This document shows, piece after piece, positions 22,071-32,624 of a DNA stretch of 64,000 nt. A model generated the notes under the pieces. That model worked only from the letters and a program-made list of their open reading frames with translations. It was not told the origin of the DNA and searched no databases. Position 1 is the stretch's first letter; the number at the start of each line of letters is the position of its first letter. The DNA comes from Apoderus coryli (taxonomy: Eukaryota; Arthropoda; Insecta; Coleoptera; Attelabidae), in assembly GCA_911728435.2 (NCBI GenBank), contig OU452206.1, positions 19,542,821 to 19,606,820 on the forward strand. Direction: 5' to 3'. Position numbers and translations under genes: made by a program.

Positions 22071-23305
22071 TTGGGTCTGCCAGATAACTTTTTTTTTTTT
22101 TGAAAATGCTATAAAAAAAAACTGCTGAATATTTTCTCAAATTTCTTTTTTTATTTGAAAGTACAATCCTTCTGGTTAATAATGACAAATAATTTCCTTC
22201 AAATGGCTGCCTCGGCTGGCCATGCAGTAGCCTACACGATCGGTCCAATTTTTAAGCACATTATCAATTGTGTGCAGCTGTATTTCACCAATGGCTTCAC
22301 GAATATTGTCCTTTAAAGCGTCAATTGTCTATGACTTGTCGGCGTAACACTTATCTTTGACGGCACCCCACAAATAATAGTCCAACGGTGTCAAATCGCA
22401 GCTCCGAGGTGGCCAAACGACATCAGCTCTGCGGCTGATAATGCGATCTTCAAAAACAGGGCGCAAAACGAGTGTAGCTTCGGCTGTGTGGCACGTAGCG
22501 CCGTCCTGTTGAAACCAAATGTTGCCAATATCCTCCTCTTCAATTTTTGTGAACAAAAATTCGTTCAACATGGCCCGATAACGATCGCCATTGACTGTAA
22601 CGGCCACTCCTTGCTCATTTTCGAAGAAAAATGGCCCAATTATGCCTCCGGACCAAAATCCGCACCAAACAGTGACTCGTTTTGGGTGCATCGGCTTTTC
22701 AATGTATGCGTGCGGGTTTTCTGTGCCCCAAATGCGACAATTTTGCTTGTTTACATACCCGCCAAGATCAAAATGAGCTTCATCTGAAAAGATGATTTTT
22801 TTAGCAAAATCGGCATCTTCTGTAAGTCGAGCACAGGCCCACTGAGCGAAGCGAAAACGCATTGGATGGTCAGTTGGCTTCAACTCCTGAACCAATTGGA
22901 CTTTGTATGGCGTCATACCAAGGTCTTTATGCAAAATTCGTCTCAATGATGTCTCCGAAATGTTCAATTGTTGAGACCGGCGGTGAATTGATGTTGATGG
23001 CGCTTCACGCACACTTTCTGCCACAGCTGCAATATTCTCGGGTGTACGCACTGTTTTTGGCTTTTCACGCTTTAGTTTATCGATGAGGATGCCAGTTTCT
23101 TTCACTTTTTTCACGAGATAACGAACATACGGAGCTGACGGTGCTTCTCTTCTTCCAAAATCCGTACGCAATTTTAGCACACATTCTGCAACATTACCAT
23201 GATTTTCAAAGTAATGTCGCAATATTTCCCAGCGTTGTTCAAGCGTATACACAACCATATTCGTTCAGCGGAAGGATAAAACTAATTATCTGTCAAATCA
23301 GACAT
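22071..23305 (-). mobile_element. Mariner-superfamily element with decayed TIRs
   Basis: Encloses the transposase pseudogene 22176-23258. Candidate ends are GGGTCTGCCAGATAACTT at 22071 and, inverted, TGATTTGACAGATAATTAG near 23283-23302. They match at about 12 of 18 positions, so the exact borders are uncertain. Confidence 0.55.
22176..23258 (-). pseudogene. Mariner-superfamily transposase with one premature stop (360 codons)
   Basis: Starts at ATG 23258 (MVVYTLEQRWEILRHYFENH). An N-terminal helix-turn-helix region and a second HTH (SIHRRSQQLNISETSLRRIL) precede the catalytic boxes FSDEAHF, WFQQDGATCHT and CDLTPLDYYLWG. I count 40 residues between the last two Asp, close to the DD41D group. 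The frame is open for 309 codons, meets a TAG at 22329-22331 (DKS*TIDALKD), and stays in frame for another 50 codons with family-typical sequence (YCMASRGSHLKEI) to the natural TAA at 22176. A single base change therefore inactivates an otherwise complete gene. It is similar in plan to the intact transposase at 5870 but clearly a different family. Confidence 0.9.
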
Positions 23306-23309
23306 GAGC

Positions 23310-24615
23310 TAAGTGTTACCCTTCACGAAATAAGCACTAGTTGAAAAAAAACGTTAGATGGCGAACTCGATAAATTTATTTTGATTTTTAACCTAAATAA
23401 ACCTGGATCTTGGAAGATTGCTTACTCGAGTCTAGAGGAAGCAATTGTCCATTTATATTATGTCACAAGTGTACTTCTATCGGACAGTATAAAAAATCAA
23501 TTATTTGGAAGATGCAAGAAAATATACAATTATTGAGTCTGGACACCTCCTATTCCTGTACGCCACTGCCTTCCAATTTATCCATTTCTTTTATTTTCAA
23601 TCTGGATAATTGTAATTTATTTCCGGACGATGTTGTTCAAGATAATATAAATTTAGTTAAAATCGGACGTAAAGTATTAAAAAAAAAGCTGTTAACAAGC
23701 AGACTCATTATTTTGAATGTTACTCGACTGTTGTTCTCTAGGTACCTATATGGACCTACTTAAGTTGTTTTTCTTGATTTACTTTACTGAACAAACAATA
23801 ATATAATATAAATGGAGAAAAAGGAAAATGCTGAAAATAAAATACAAACATTTTTAATTACGCATCGACATTTGTAATGGATGTATATATACAAACCGAA
23901 CAAGATGCATGTCGTTTTCCAGACAAAATCTCGTTAATATCAATGTCGTCCAGTCACGAGTTGAATTTTAACGTGACTATGTTATGTTTCCAACTTAAAA
24001 AAAAATACAATCAACTTAAAAATGTAATAATTTACTTATAGTGCGGAATAAATATTTTTCTCGCGAAGCCTAAATGCTAGAAAAAACGATATACTGAGTG
24101 GCACTAATAATTTGAAGGCAAAATTAATGAGCACGACAGCATACCGAAGAACAAAAGGTTGATCTGCTTTGATCATTAATGATCTGTCGGCCAATGAATA
24201 TTTGAGTAACAAATGTTGACTCACTAGAAATAAAAAACCACTGAATTATAGCCGCATCTTCAGCCTATAACTTCATTAAAACAATATAGATGATAGATCA
24301 CAAAATTTGCAGGATTCCTATCAAACTTGTATTTGTAGTTGGCTAATTGTTAAAATGTCTTATATATTTTTAATGACAAGATGAAGGTTCATTATATGCT
24401 TTTATAAAAGTAGAATGTCGATATCTTTCTCTACAGAACTTTATCGTCCCTATGGCAACTGACATGTGTGAGCGTTTCTTCGAAAAGTTTTTCCTTAAAA
24501 TTTTATCGAATATGTGTGACTTTTGGCTCTCACTGTATAGTTCTTTTAACACATTAACTGACCTCTATGACTGTGGATCGTTGTATACTTTATAGATCTC
24601 ACAGGTAACTTAACA
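23310..24615. other. No gene recognised
   Basis: Contains a 117-codon + frame (23410-23763) opening at TTG with its first ATG at 23512. Its protein has no recognisable domain, and I do not call it. The rest is AT-rich. Confidence 0.4.
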
Positions 24616-24621
24616 CACTTT

Positions 24622-25080
24622 ATTTATTGACCCTTTTGTTTATTAAGATATTTAAAGCTTTCCCCAACTAGAAGCTTTACTTTAAGTAAAAGCACAAGAT
24701 TTGGAGCTATGAAAACAACAATTTAATTATAAATAATAAAAATGAATAATAAGAAAAGTTCATAGATATGTATAAATAAAAAGAATCATTAAAGCAAAAT
24801 GAAAATCTAAGGAAGAAAATCTTAATCTATGAAACTGTACAACTGAAATAGGTAAACATAAAACACACACATAAAACTCTAATTATAATTGTAATCTGAC
24901 AATTAAACAGACTTTAAATTTCGACTATTCGAAATATCAGACAATTTACGAAAAGAAACAAAATTTTAAACATTACTGAAACTTTTAGCAACAAAAAGTT
25001 CTTTAACTTTAGAGACCAGAGGTGGTACTTTCTTAACAGAAATACTTTTCCATAATTTCAAATAGTCAGTCAAGTCAACA
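24622..25080 (+). repeat. A-rich dispersed repeat, copy 1
   Basis: Shares ordered landmarks with 38888-39100 on the same strand: TTGACCCTTTTGT, then AAAACAAC-AATTTAAT, then TATGTATAAATAAAA, then AGAAAATC, with similar spacing. It is non-coding and of unknown type (possible LTR or UTR). The right limit is uncertain. Confidence 0.35.
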
Positions 25081-25113
25081 GCATCTAAACAGTCAACACC
25101 CTCTCTCCAGTCA

Positions 25114-25137
25114 CTGGCAAGTTAACTAACTTGCCAG
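25114..25137. repeat. Short perfect palindrome
   Basis: CTGGCAAGTTA-AC-TAACTTGCCAG, 11-bp arms with a 2-base centre. It could be a small hairpin or chance. Confidence 0.5.
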
Positions 25138-25149
25138 CATCGGCATAAG

Positions 25150-25715
25150 ACTTTTTATTTCTTTTTTTTATACACAACATAGATTCAAAAATCACAACGC
25201 ATTTTTACCTTATTTAATTTTTTTTATTATTTGTTTCTGGTTCTTAATAACAGAAACATTTCTCTGCATATAATTATTGTTCACATACAAATTTATTAGA
25301 CATATTATCAGATTTTATTGGTCGTGTACCCAATTTTTGCTATTAAATTTCAATTCATTTATCATTTTAGTTGATATATTTATTATGTGTACATATTATG
25401 ACTGTTGATTTAATTTTCCTTCAACAATAATTTTTCATTTTTGTATAGTTGGTTGGTATTTATTTATTTGTGTATGGTTGAACATTTATGACATCCCTTA
25501 GAGGTATATAGACAGCATAAGGAATTATTATTATTGTTTATTTGGTATATGCACAGCTACGGCTGAAGGCTGTATTGTGAGCTTTTTCGTTTTATTTCAG
25601 TTATTGTATTGTAGATACATACTGGAATTCTGAACAAATATTCATATTATGGGCACATTACATACGAGAACAACTGTTTATATTTTAATTTGAAAAAATA
25701 GTCCATTCTTAAGTG
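25150..25715. other. No gene seen
   Basis: AT-rich, nothing recognised. Confidence 0.45.
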
Positions 25716-25721
25716 GAGTTG

Positions 25722-26175
25722 CAATTTTAATGTTAAAATGAAAGTCGAATCTCCACAAAATAAATTTAATAGAAACTATCGGCCATACATGTTTCGGCAT
25801 TTTTTTTTTTTATATATTTTATTTTTTTATATTTAATTTTTTTTAATTAAATTAATATATAAAAGAAAATTAGACCAAATATGTAACTGTAATTTTAATT
25901 AAAAAATTTTTTTTATAATTCAAATATTTTTCCATAAAATGGTAAGTTAATTGATAATTGCACATATTCATATTGATAACGAACTAAGAATGAAGTGTAT
26001 TTTCCAGGCTTCAATAGAAATATAATGAAACATTGTACGTCTTAGTGTTGTGTTTGTTCGATTGTTGACATGCCACTGATGATGGGACTGGTCTAGTCCC
26101 GAAACATGTATGGCCGATAGTTTCTATTAAATTTATTTTGTGGAGATTCGACTTTCATTTTAACATTAAAATTGT
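25722..26175. repeat. 454-bp unit with perfect 76-bp inverted repeats and hammerhead-like motif
   Basis: Left arm 25722-25797 and right arm 26099/26100-26175 are exact inverted copies. The internal 300 bp is very AT-rich. The inner end of the right arm overlaps a hammerhead-like motif (26072-26114). The left arm contains only the GAAAC side of the motif (TTTCGG) and loses homology at the CTGATGA side. There is no coding capacity. Confidence 0.85.
26072..26114 (+). ncRNA. Minimal hammerhead-ribozyme-like motif
   Basis: The order is GCCA, CTGATGA, one extra T, stem II GGGACT/AGTCCC (loop GGTCT), GAAAC, AT, GTA, TGGC. Helix I would be GCCA/TGGC and helix III the two pairs AC/GU with a 2-base loop. 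The predicted cleavage is after GTA. All core bases of the hammerhead are present in order; the extra T before stem II departs from the canonical core. Minimal hammerheads are known from Penelope-like retroelements. No Penelope RT is visible here, and activity is untested. Confidence 0.4.
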
Positions 26176-26179
26176 TTAT

Positions 26180-26700
26180 ATTTTGAATTTTTGCCGATTT
26201 AAGCATCTCCACAGAACACCTTGTTGCATATTGTTTTATGAAATTACTTATACAGGATGAGTCACCCTAGACGCGAGGGTCTACTGTGGAAAACTATCTC
26301 CATGCGTTTTGCAAATAGTATCTAGGTATCTCATAAGATGTACAAGATCCTGTAGTAAAATAATCCATAACACATTGGTTTGAATGGCTACCCAGGGTGA
26401 TCCATTTTACAAACCCATAAAAATCTTAATTTTTTCAAATGGCACACCCTATATATTATCTCACTGTTAAAAAGCCAAAATTCTAACGGTTTAAAAAATA
26501 CCATAAAAGTTGGTTGGTTTAATAACATTTTTTTTAGAACTATTATTTTTGCACCCGGTATAAGCCTAAAACTGAAGTCTGAATAAAAAATTATATCACA
26601 GTGCAATTACCAAAGAAAAAAGCTACAGTTCAAAAAAAAAAATTATCGAAATCGATTTGTCGGTTCGCGAGAAAAACAACTTTGAAATTGGGCATAATTT
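26180..26700. other. No gene; transposon-end-like sequences
   Basis: Contains TATACAGGATGAGTCACCCT (26250) and TTTTTGCACCCGGTATAA (about 26546-26563), which look like ends of short DNA transposons, but I could not pair them confidently. Confidence 0.3.
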
Positions 26701-26705
26701 TTGGT

Positions 26706-26956
26706 TGTGCGTTATTTTTGCGGCTAAGTGTATGAGGGTTGCCTTTTATATTTCGGGATTTGGCAACCCTGGTGTTGCATTCTGGCAACTGACAGCTCTA
26801 TCGTAAAGTTGGACATTTTTGAGGTTATACGTACTCGGAACGTTTTGACACGAGCGCTATTTGTTGTTGTTTACAGTAACTTAAAAGATTCATCTCGGCC
26901 CAAAGATGGAATTAAATCGTGAACATTTTCGTGCGATTATTTTTTACAACAAATGA
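26706..26956 (+). pseudogene. Mariner 5' end: leader and first 15 transposase codons
   Basis: An ATG at 26906 opens MELNREHFRAIIFYN, the N-terminus typical of mariner transposases, after a 200-bp leader. The frame ends at TGA 26954 because the sequence changes into the fold-back unit (26961-27608). The rest of this mariner is not found on the other side; the mariner sequence at 27657 belongs to another family. Confidence 0.65.
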
Positions 26957-26960
26957 AAAT

Positions 26961-27608
26961 AATTTCGTGGCAAAGCGGGCTAAAATGATGGTTTTACCTA
27001 CACAAGGAATTTTGTTTAATTTAGCAGGGCCCCAGTCTAATTCAATAGAACCAGAGCGAGGCATGGGTCGACATATACTGACGAATTCGTTTCGCTCTTG
27101 TTATGAGCTCGTCAGAGTACCATAGTCGTTGCCTATCTACAAATATCGGCCTGCATTTAAGCACAATAGGATACACAACAGTAGACACATGTAAACACGT
27201 ATCATCTACATGTACATAGTAATGCATATCCTATACCATGCAGAGGCCGAACAAACTCAATGTATAAGTAAAACCAGTCGTATAAATAGAAATAAATATA
27301 AATAAAAATAGTATACATTGAGTTTGTTTGGCCTCTGCATGGTATAGGATATGCATTCCTATGTACATGTAGATGATACGTGTCTACTGTTGTGTATCCT
27401 ATTGTGCTTAAATGCAGGCTGATATTTGTAGATGGGCAACGACTATGGTACTCTGACGAGCTCATAACAAGAGCGAAACGAATTCGTCAGTATCTGTCGA
27501 CCCATGCCTCGGTCTGGTTCTATTGAATTAGACTGGGGCCCTGCTAAATTAAACAAAATTCCTTGTGTAGGTAAAACCACCATTTTAGCCCGCTTTGCCA
27601 CGAAATTA
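26961..27608. repeat. Fold-back element: about 300-bp inverted arms around a 45-bp spacer
   Basis: Left arm 26961-27266 and right arm 27312-27608 are inverted copies with few mismatches and one indel of about 10 bases. Outer ends read TAATTTCGTGGCAAAGCGGG. No ORF spans it; frames inside are antisense pairs of the same palindrome. A non-autonomous fold-back/MITE-like DNA element is most likely. No clear target duplication was found. Confidence 0.88.
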
Positions 27609-27656
27609 CATTACATTACAGTCTGATTCCTCATTGTATACGTTTAAGTGTTTAAG

Positions 27657-28406
27657 ATGCCTCCGACAATCGTGAGTCCCGCCGATTGTGAAGTACGGTC
27701 TTTTATACGATTTCTTAGTGCTAAAGGCGTAAAACCGATCGATATTCAACGTTTAGGCAGTGCATTGACTTTCCTTGAGCGGTACCACAATGAAGGTGAA
27801 GATTTTTTAGACCAAATTGTTACTGGTGACGAAACATGGGTGGCCTATGTCACATCAGAATCGAAACAACAATCCATGGAATGGCGACATTCATCATCAC
27901 CCAAAAGAGTGAAGTTTAAGCAAACAATTTCTGCCCGGAAAATCATGTGCACAGTTTTTTGTGACAGAAAAGGATTATTGCTAGTGGAGTTTCTGCCTCG
28001 TAATGAGACAATCAATGCAGCGTCTTATTGTGAGACATTGAACAATCTGCGTCGTGCAATCCAGAACAAAAGACGTGGCAAGTTGAATAAGGGTATCGTT
28101 TTGCTGCATGACAATGCCCGTCCACATGTGGTTAATCGGACCAAAGATCTCATCAAATCTTTTAAATGGGAAACTCTAGATCATCCTCCATACAGCCCTG
28201 ATCTGGCGCCCAGCGACTACCATTTCTTCCTGCACTTGAAGAAACACCTGGGTGGTCAGCGTCTTCAAGACGATAACGAAGTCAAAACATTTGTGATACA
28301 GTGGTTAACCAGTCAGGCGGCAGAATTTTATGAGGAGGGTATTCAAAAACTGGTGCCACGTTATGACAAGTGCCTCAATATTCACGGAAATTATGTTGAA
28401 AAGTAG
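27657..28406 (+). pseudogene. Mariner transposase with in-frame internal deletion (249 aa)
   Basis: Starts at ATG 27657 (MPPTIVSPADCEVRSFIRFL), the N-terminus of a common insect mariner family. After VKPIDIQRL it jumps directly to GSALTFLERYHNEG, so about 100 residues with the second helix-turn-helix and linker are missing while the frame is kept. The junction looks like a micro-homology (QRLG). The catalytic core is complete: VTGDETW, LLHDNARPH and YSPDLAPSDYH, with 34 residues between the last two Asp (DD34D), then the normal C-terminus to 28406. It is not expected to bind TIRs normally. Confidence 0.9.
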
Positions 28407-28479
28407 ATTAAGGTACAGGCTTTCATGTAAAAATAAAATTATTGCGATATCTTTGCACGTCTTTTTTTATTTCCAAAAC

Positions 28480-28509
28480 GGTACTTACTTAAAAAACATG
28501 CCTCGTATA
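28480..28509 (+). repeat. Right TIR of the deleted mariner
   Basis: Reads CGGTACTTACTTAAAAAACA then TGCCTCGTA, about 75 bp after the transposase stop and next to a TA run. No left TIR copy (CGAGGCATG...) was found upstream of 27657, so the left end is lost. Confidence 0.6.
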
Positions 28510-28514
28510 TATAT

Positions 28515-29300
28515 ATATATATTTGTTTCAGCGCGCATTTGCTACAAAAACTATTTTGCCTAAATGACTGAAGATCTGAATAGTAATAATATCTATAGAT
28601 TTCAGAATCCCAGCCTGTTTCTACTAAGAGTAAGCTCCGTTCATATCAATATAATATATTATAATGTTTTATATTATTGTATGAAATACCCTGATAATAT
28701 CTTTAAGTAGGTACATACATAACTTATTATTTGAGAGACTGCAAAGGAAAAAAAATATACACCAACTATAAAATAATTATTGGTACGCTTTGTAGTTGAG
28801 AGAGGAGAGAAAAAATTACTCTTTATTGGAAGGTAATTTTGCCGGCATAAACACTTTCAAATCAATTTGAATTTGCGTCATTGGCTTCATTGTTCACTAT
28901 CTGATGCCTTATACCGACTACTACGTCGATAAATTGTAGGTTCGTATGACACTAATTATGATTTGGAGTATATTAACTTTATTATACGTGTCTACTTTCA
29001 GTACTTACCTGATAGTCATAATAATAATCGATTCAGGAATTACGATATTTTCATGACGCAGGTAAGAATCGTTAACAAAATTATTTTTTCTGAAATCATT
29101 ACAAAGTAATGACATTCTAGCAGCGTTTAACGCCTATCATTATTTTTTCGTCTCGATCATATCAATTTGTATAGATTTTTGCTGGGAATCCCAAAAAAAG
29201 GATGTCCATTACAATAATTATTCTAGATTTTTTTTATAATGTTTTAATGCCCTGCAACTAGGGTTAAATATGGTTTCCTTATTACTAACAAAAAAGGAAG
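28515..29300. other. No gene seen
   Basis: AT-rich DNA without recognised features. Confidence 0.45.
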
Positions 29301-29302
29301 CC

Positions 29303-29600
29303 ATAATAATAATAATAATAGCTTTATTATTCTACAGTAAAAAAATACCATTTACAGAACAATTTTTACACTCAAATGTTTATAATATCTAAATATTGAT
29401 ACAACAGTATAGTAATATCAAAAACAAAACTAATGTATTTAAGAATTATACAGATACAGCTACAAAATGTAACTTAAAAACAAAGATAAAAAAAGTAAAT
29501 ATGTAGAAGTTCTAATCTAAAAATTATAAAATAACAATCTGGGAACAATGCAGTTACAAAAACTATTGAACAGGATAAAAGCAATAAATTAAACTTAAGA
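29303..29600 (-). mobile_element. Possible LINE 3' UTR fragment
   Basis: On the minus strand the sequence ends AATAAAGCTATTATTATTAT, like the LINE ending at 59701-59720 (AATAAAG followed by ATT repeats). No coding part is preserved, so this rests on the tail only. Confidence 0.3.
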
Positions 29601-29602
29601 GA

Positions 29603-29690
29603 GTTGTGCTGCAAAACGTTGTCTCAATAAGCGGTATACCTACCTAATCTAAACATTTTTTTTTTGTTTCCCCAAAAATCATGTTATAAG
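29603..29690 (+). pseudogene. Second copy of the THAP-like exon
   Basis: Diverged copy of 13878-13960 (GTGCTGCAAAACGTTGTCTC and on). Where the first copy has a GTGAGT donor, this copy runs on into sequence reading [13 protein letters not shown] in frame, as if the intron were absent. That would fit the continuation of a THAP domain and a processed or intron-less copy, but the stretch is short. Confidence 0.4.
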
Positions 29691-29699
29691 AAGACAATG

Positions 29700-30390
29700 T
29701 GACTCGGATTTGGAAAACGCCTACGGTACTCTTGAACTGCTTGCCTTGCATTGCAATTGCAGAACCCATAAACAAAATGTATGTCAGCATATTCAAAATT
29801 GCTGAATTGAAACGGCATTTTTACTATTCAAAAAACTTAAAAATTTACAACAATAACTTGATTTGTGTTTAATCAGTAAATAAAATAAAACTTTGCTTCT
29901 AATGATAAATATTTGACGTTACTATCTCAAGATGACAGTCAATTGTCAACAATGTTCTCTCGAAACAATGCATTCCATGGCAGTTTTTGATATTGATTGT
30001 TAAGTAAATTTTTGAACTCAGTTTACTCAAAAACTAAGCATTTTATCAAAATAAAAGAAGACGACCTTTTTTATGCAAATTACAATTTTGTTTATTATGA
30101 TGAACTCAAAAAGTGAAATAGTCCAGCGACAAAAAAGTTGGGGCGTTATTTTCCCCGCCCCCTCTACTCATGACTATAATTTGGAAAATCCTTTTGGTTT
30201 GACTTGTTAAGAATTAAAATCCAAATATATGTGTAAAATTTCATTGATGTATCTAAAAACGTTTCGTTAATATTCACAAAAAAACATCATCAGGGGCTAA
30301 TTTTAAACGCCCTGTATATCGGTTACAATGCGTTTGCGGACCTATGTTTATCGGAAGTTTTTTTCTTAAAATTCATCACACACACACACC
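29700..30390. other. No gene; hammerhead-like motif on minus strand at 30260-30293
   Basis: On the minus strand CCCTGATGATG, a T-rich spacer and CGAAACG follow about 12 bp inside a TACAGGGCG-type transposon end (30304-30315). The rest is AT-rich without coding signal. Confidence 0.4.
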
Positions 30391-30448
30391 CTGTATATAG
30401 GAAAAGCACATGAATTTCCATAGTCGTCCCGGAAAGTGTCCTTTTCCT

Positions 30449-31921
30449 TTAATAGACCTTTTCAAAATAAGGCTGGTCTTGATCCAAAAACTCTTGATTG
30501 CCGTTCTGATCGTTAGTGGTCGATTGTTGTTCTTCAACGTTATGCATGTTTGTTATCGAAGCTTCTTCTTCCCTTTCTTCATGAGTACTAGATTGGCAAT
30601 CGCGCTGACTATTCGTTGGTTGGTCTTCTTCATCATTTTTCAATAATCGTAAGTCATCACGTGGCGCCAAATGTTTCGTGGCAACTGTACCTTCTCTTCT
30701 ATTGTCGTATCTTATTAAGGCGTAATCAGGATTTACTTCTAAGAGTTCTACTTCTTCAACAAGTGGATCAAATTTACTTCTACGTACAAACTTTTTAAGT
30801 AAAACTTTTTTCATCCAGGAAGGAATAGAAGTTCCACTAGTAGATCGACGTTGGTAAGTAAATAAACGTTCATGAGGAGTATCATTTGTTGATGTACATA
30901 ACAGACTTCGAACTTCTCAAGTTTACACGATTTTAATGCAAGACATAGCTTTCCAAATAACAACATTGTATTTTTCGCCTTGACCATTTCCATGGGTGTT
31001 GTTCGACTTGAGGCTACACCCTTGGAATGTAGATAGGATATGAATACTTGAGACGTAAAACTGGTTCCACGATCAGAATGTATGTAATTAGGCATTCCAA
31101 ATAAAACAAATGGTTCAGGCATTCTATGGCAGTTTGGCTAGTAGTAGTAGTATCTGCGAAAGGAAATGCCCAAGGACACCGCGAATATTCATCAACAACT
31201 GTGAAGAGGAAGGAATTTTTAGAAGAACTCGGTATCGGACCCTTAAAATCAATATTTAATCTTTCAAACGGGGCTGTTGCTTTGATTAAATGACTGTTTT
31301 CATCTTTTTTGTAGAATCTAGGTTTAATATTGCACATATCGGGCATGCGGCAATCATTCGTTTAATTTCTTCTAAAGAATGCGGCAAATTTCGAATTTTA
31401 ATAAAATGATGCATTCGGGTGACCCCAGGATGGCACAAGGACCAGTGTAACTCAAAGAGTTTGTTTGTAATATTATTGCATATTCTTGAAAAAGCATCAG
31501 CTGCACTATTTGATATTCCAGGACGATCAACCATCTCAAATTTGAAACTCGAAAGTTCTATGCGCCAACGCATGATTTTGTCATTTTTGATTTTATTTGT
31601 GTTGTTTTTATTGAACATAAAATATACTGATTTCTGGTCTATCATTAATTTAATTAAAAAATGTCTCCACTTCTTTAATGCTTCAACACAAGCATATGCC
31701 TCTTTTTCTATAGCAGGATGTCGTCTCTCTGATTCGGATAGTGTCCGTGAAAAGAATGCCACAGGCCTTCCAGCTTGACTCAACGTAGCGGCTATAGCAA
31801 AATCAGATGCATCTGTCTCTACAATTAAAATTTCTTTATTGTCGATGCTCCACAGAAGCGAGTTCGCTATGTCAGTCATTCGAGGGTGTATCATGATCAT
31901 GATATATAGCATTGCGCCCAA
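30449..31921 (-). pseudogene. Gypsy-type retrotransposon pol (RNase H-integrase), decayed
   Basis: From 31921 downwards: RNase H (VETDASDFAIAATLSQAGRP, VAFFSRTLSESERRHPAIEK, tether with FEMVDRPGISNSAADAFSR), the HHCC integrase zinc finger (HWSLCHPGVTRMHHFIKIRN ... AACPICAI), then, after frame changes near 31300 and 31120, the integrase core (INIDFKGPIPSSS-like, FTVVDEYSRCPWAFPFA; NYIHSDRGTSFTSQVFISYL). The last frame (30814-30449) is the C-terminal integrase region (YALIRYDNRREGTVATKHLA). RT and protease are absent at the 5' side, so the copy is truncated near 31925. At least three frameshifts or deletions break it, and no LTR was identified. Confidence 0.88.
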
Positions 31922-32129
31922 TTATCCTGCCTTTTAGTTGCCGGTCCCTTGTGCCCCCACAAAAATGAGGGTTGCCATAGTCTCTTAAACAGAATTTATA
32001 TCCTGCATATATAATAAAATTTTGAAAGTAAACTAGATTGCTGTCCTTAGAGGGAGTACTCGTATATTTATATTGATATTGACCGCCAAATGTTTAGCGT
32101 TAGTTCAGTGCAGGCTTCTTAGTGATGTA

Positions 32130-32620
32130 ATAAGACACACGGACAATAGAATTTACTTTTGTCCTACCCTGTATATTTATTTGGGTTTTATAAATATGTC
32201 TCATAGTTTTATAGTTTTCTACCTAATATGTCTACAAGTATAATCTTTCGTCAATATTTTACAACATTTGCAAGTAATAAAAATATTATCTTGGGTGCCT
32301 GTGATAAAGAATTTGTATCTAGAAAAAGACCTTTTTTTTCAAGTCGAAAAGTAATAAAGACTCTGTAAAGATAAAGAGGACTAGAAACATATGGCTATGT
32401 TTTCTTGTTCGAAGAATGACATATTCTAAATACAGGATGGTCTAAACATTCAACATTTCTAAACACCTTCATGTAAATTAAATGTCGAACTTTTATTATT
32501 ATATTTATACAGAAGCTAGGAGTTGGAGGGTGTCACGGTTTCCCATATCAAATAATATATATAAAGGGCGCATAAAAAAACAATGGGTTTTTGTCCAGTC
32601 GCTGATTCGGGAGATTGAGA
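32130..32620 (+). repeat. Dispersed non-coding repeat, copy 1
   Basis: Matches 39570-40025 in inverted orientation. Shared blocks in the same order: TTTACTTTTGTCCTACMCTG, TTCGAAGAATGACAT, AAATTAAATGTCGAAC, TCACGGTTTCCCATATCAAA, ATGGGTTTTTGTCCAGTCGC. About 470 bp, no ORF. It is probably a non-autonomous transposon of unknown class. Confidence 0.75.
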
Positions 32621-32624
32621 AGTC

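Noticed and set aside
22488..23086. Plus-strand frames of 60-99 codons
   Set aside because: Shadows of the minus-strand transposase 22176-23258.
23410..23763. 117-codon plus-strand frame
   Set aside because: Starts at TTG, has no recognisable domain and no splice or promoter context. It is kept only as a note in the gap entry.
29300..29325. Telomere-like or microsatellite origin for ATA/TTA repeats
   Set aside because: No TTAGG repeats are present. The trinucleotide runs are placed like LINE tails.
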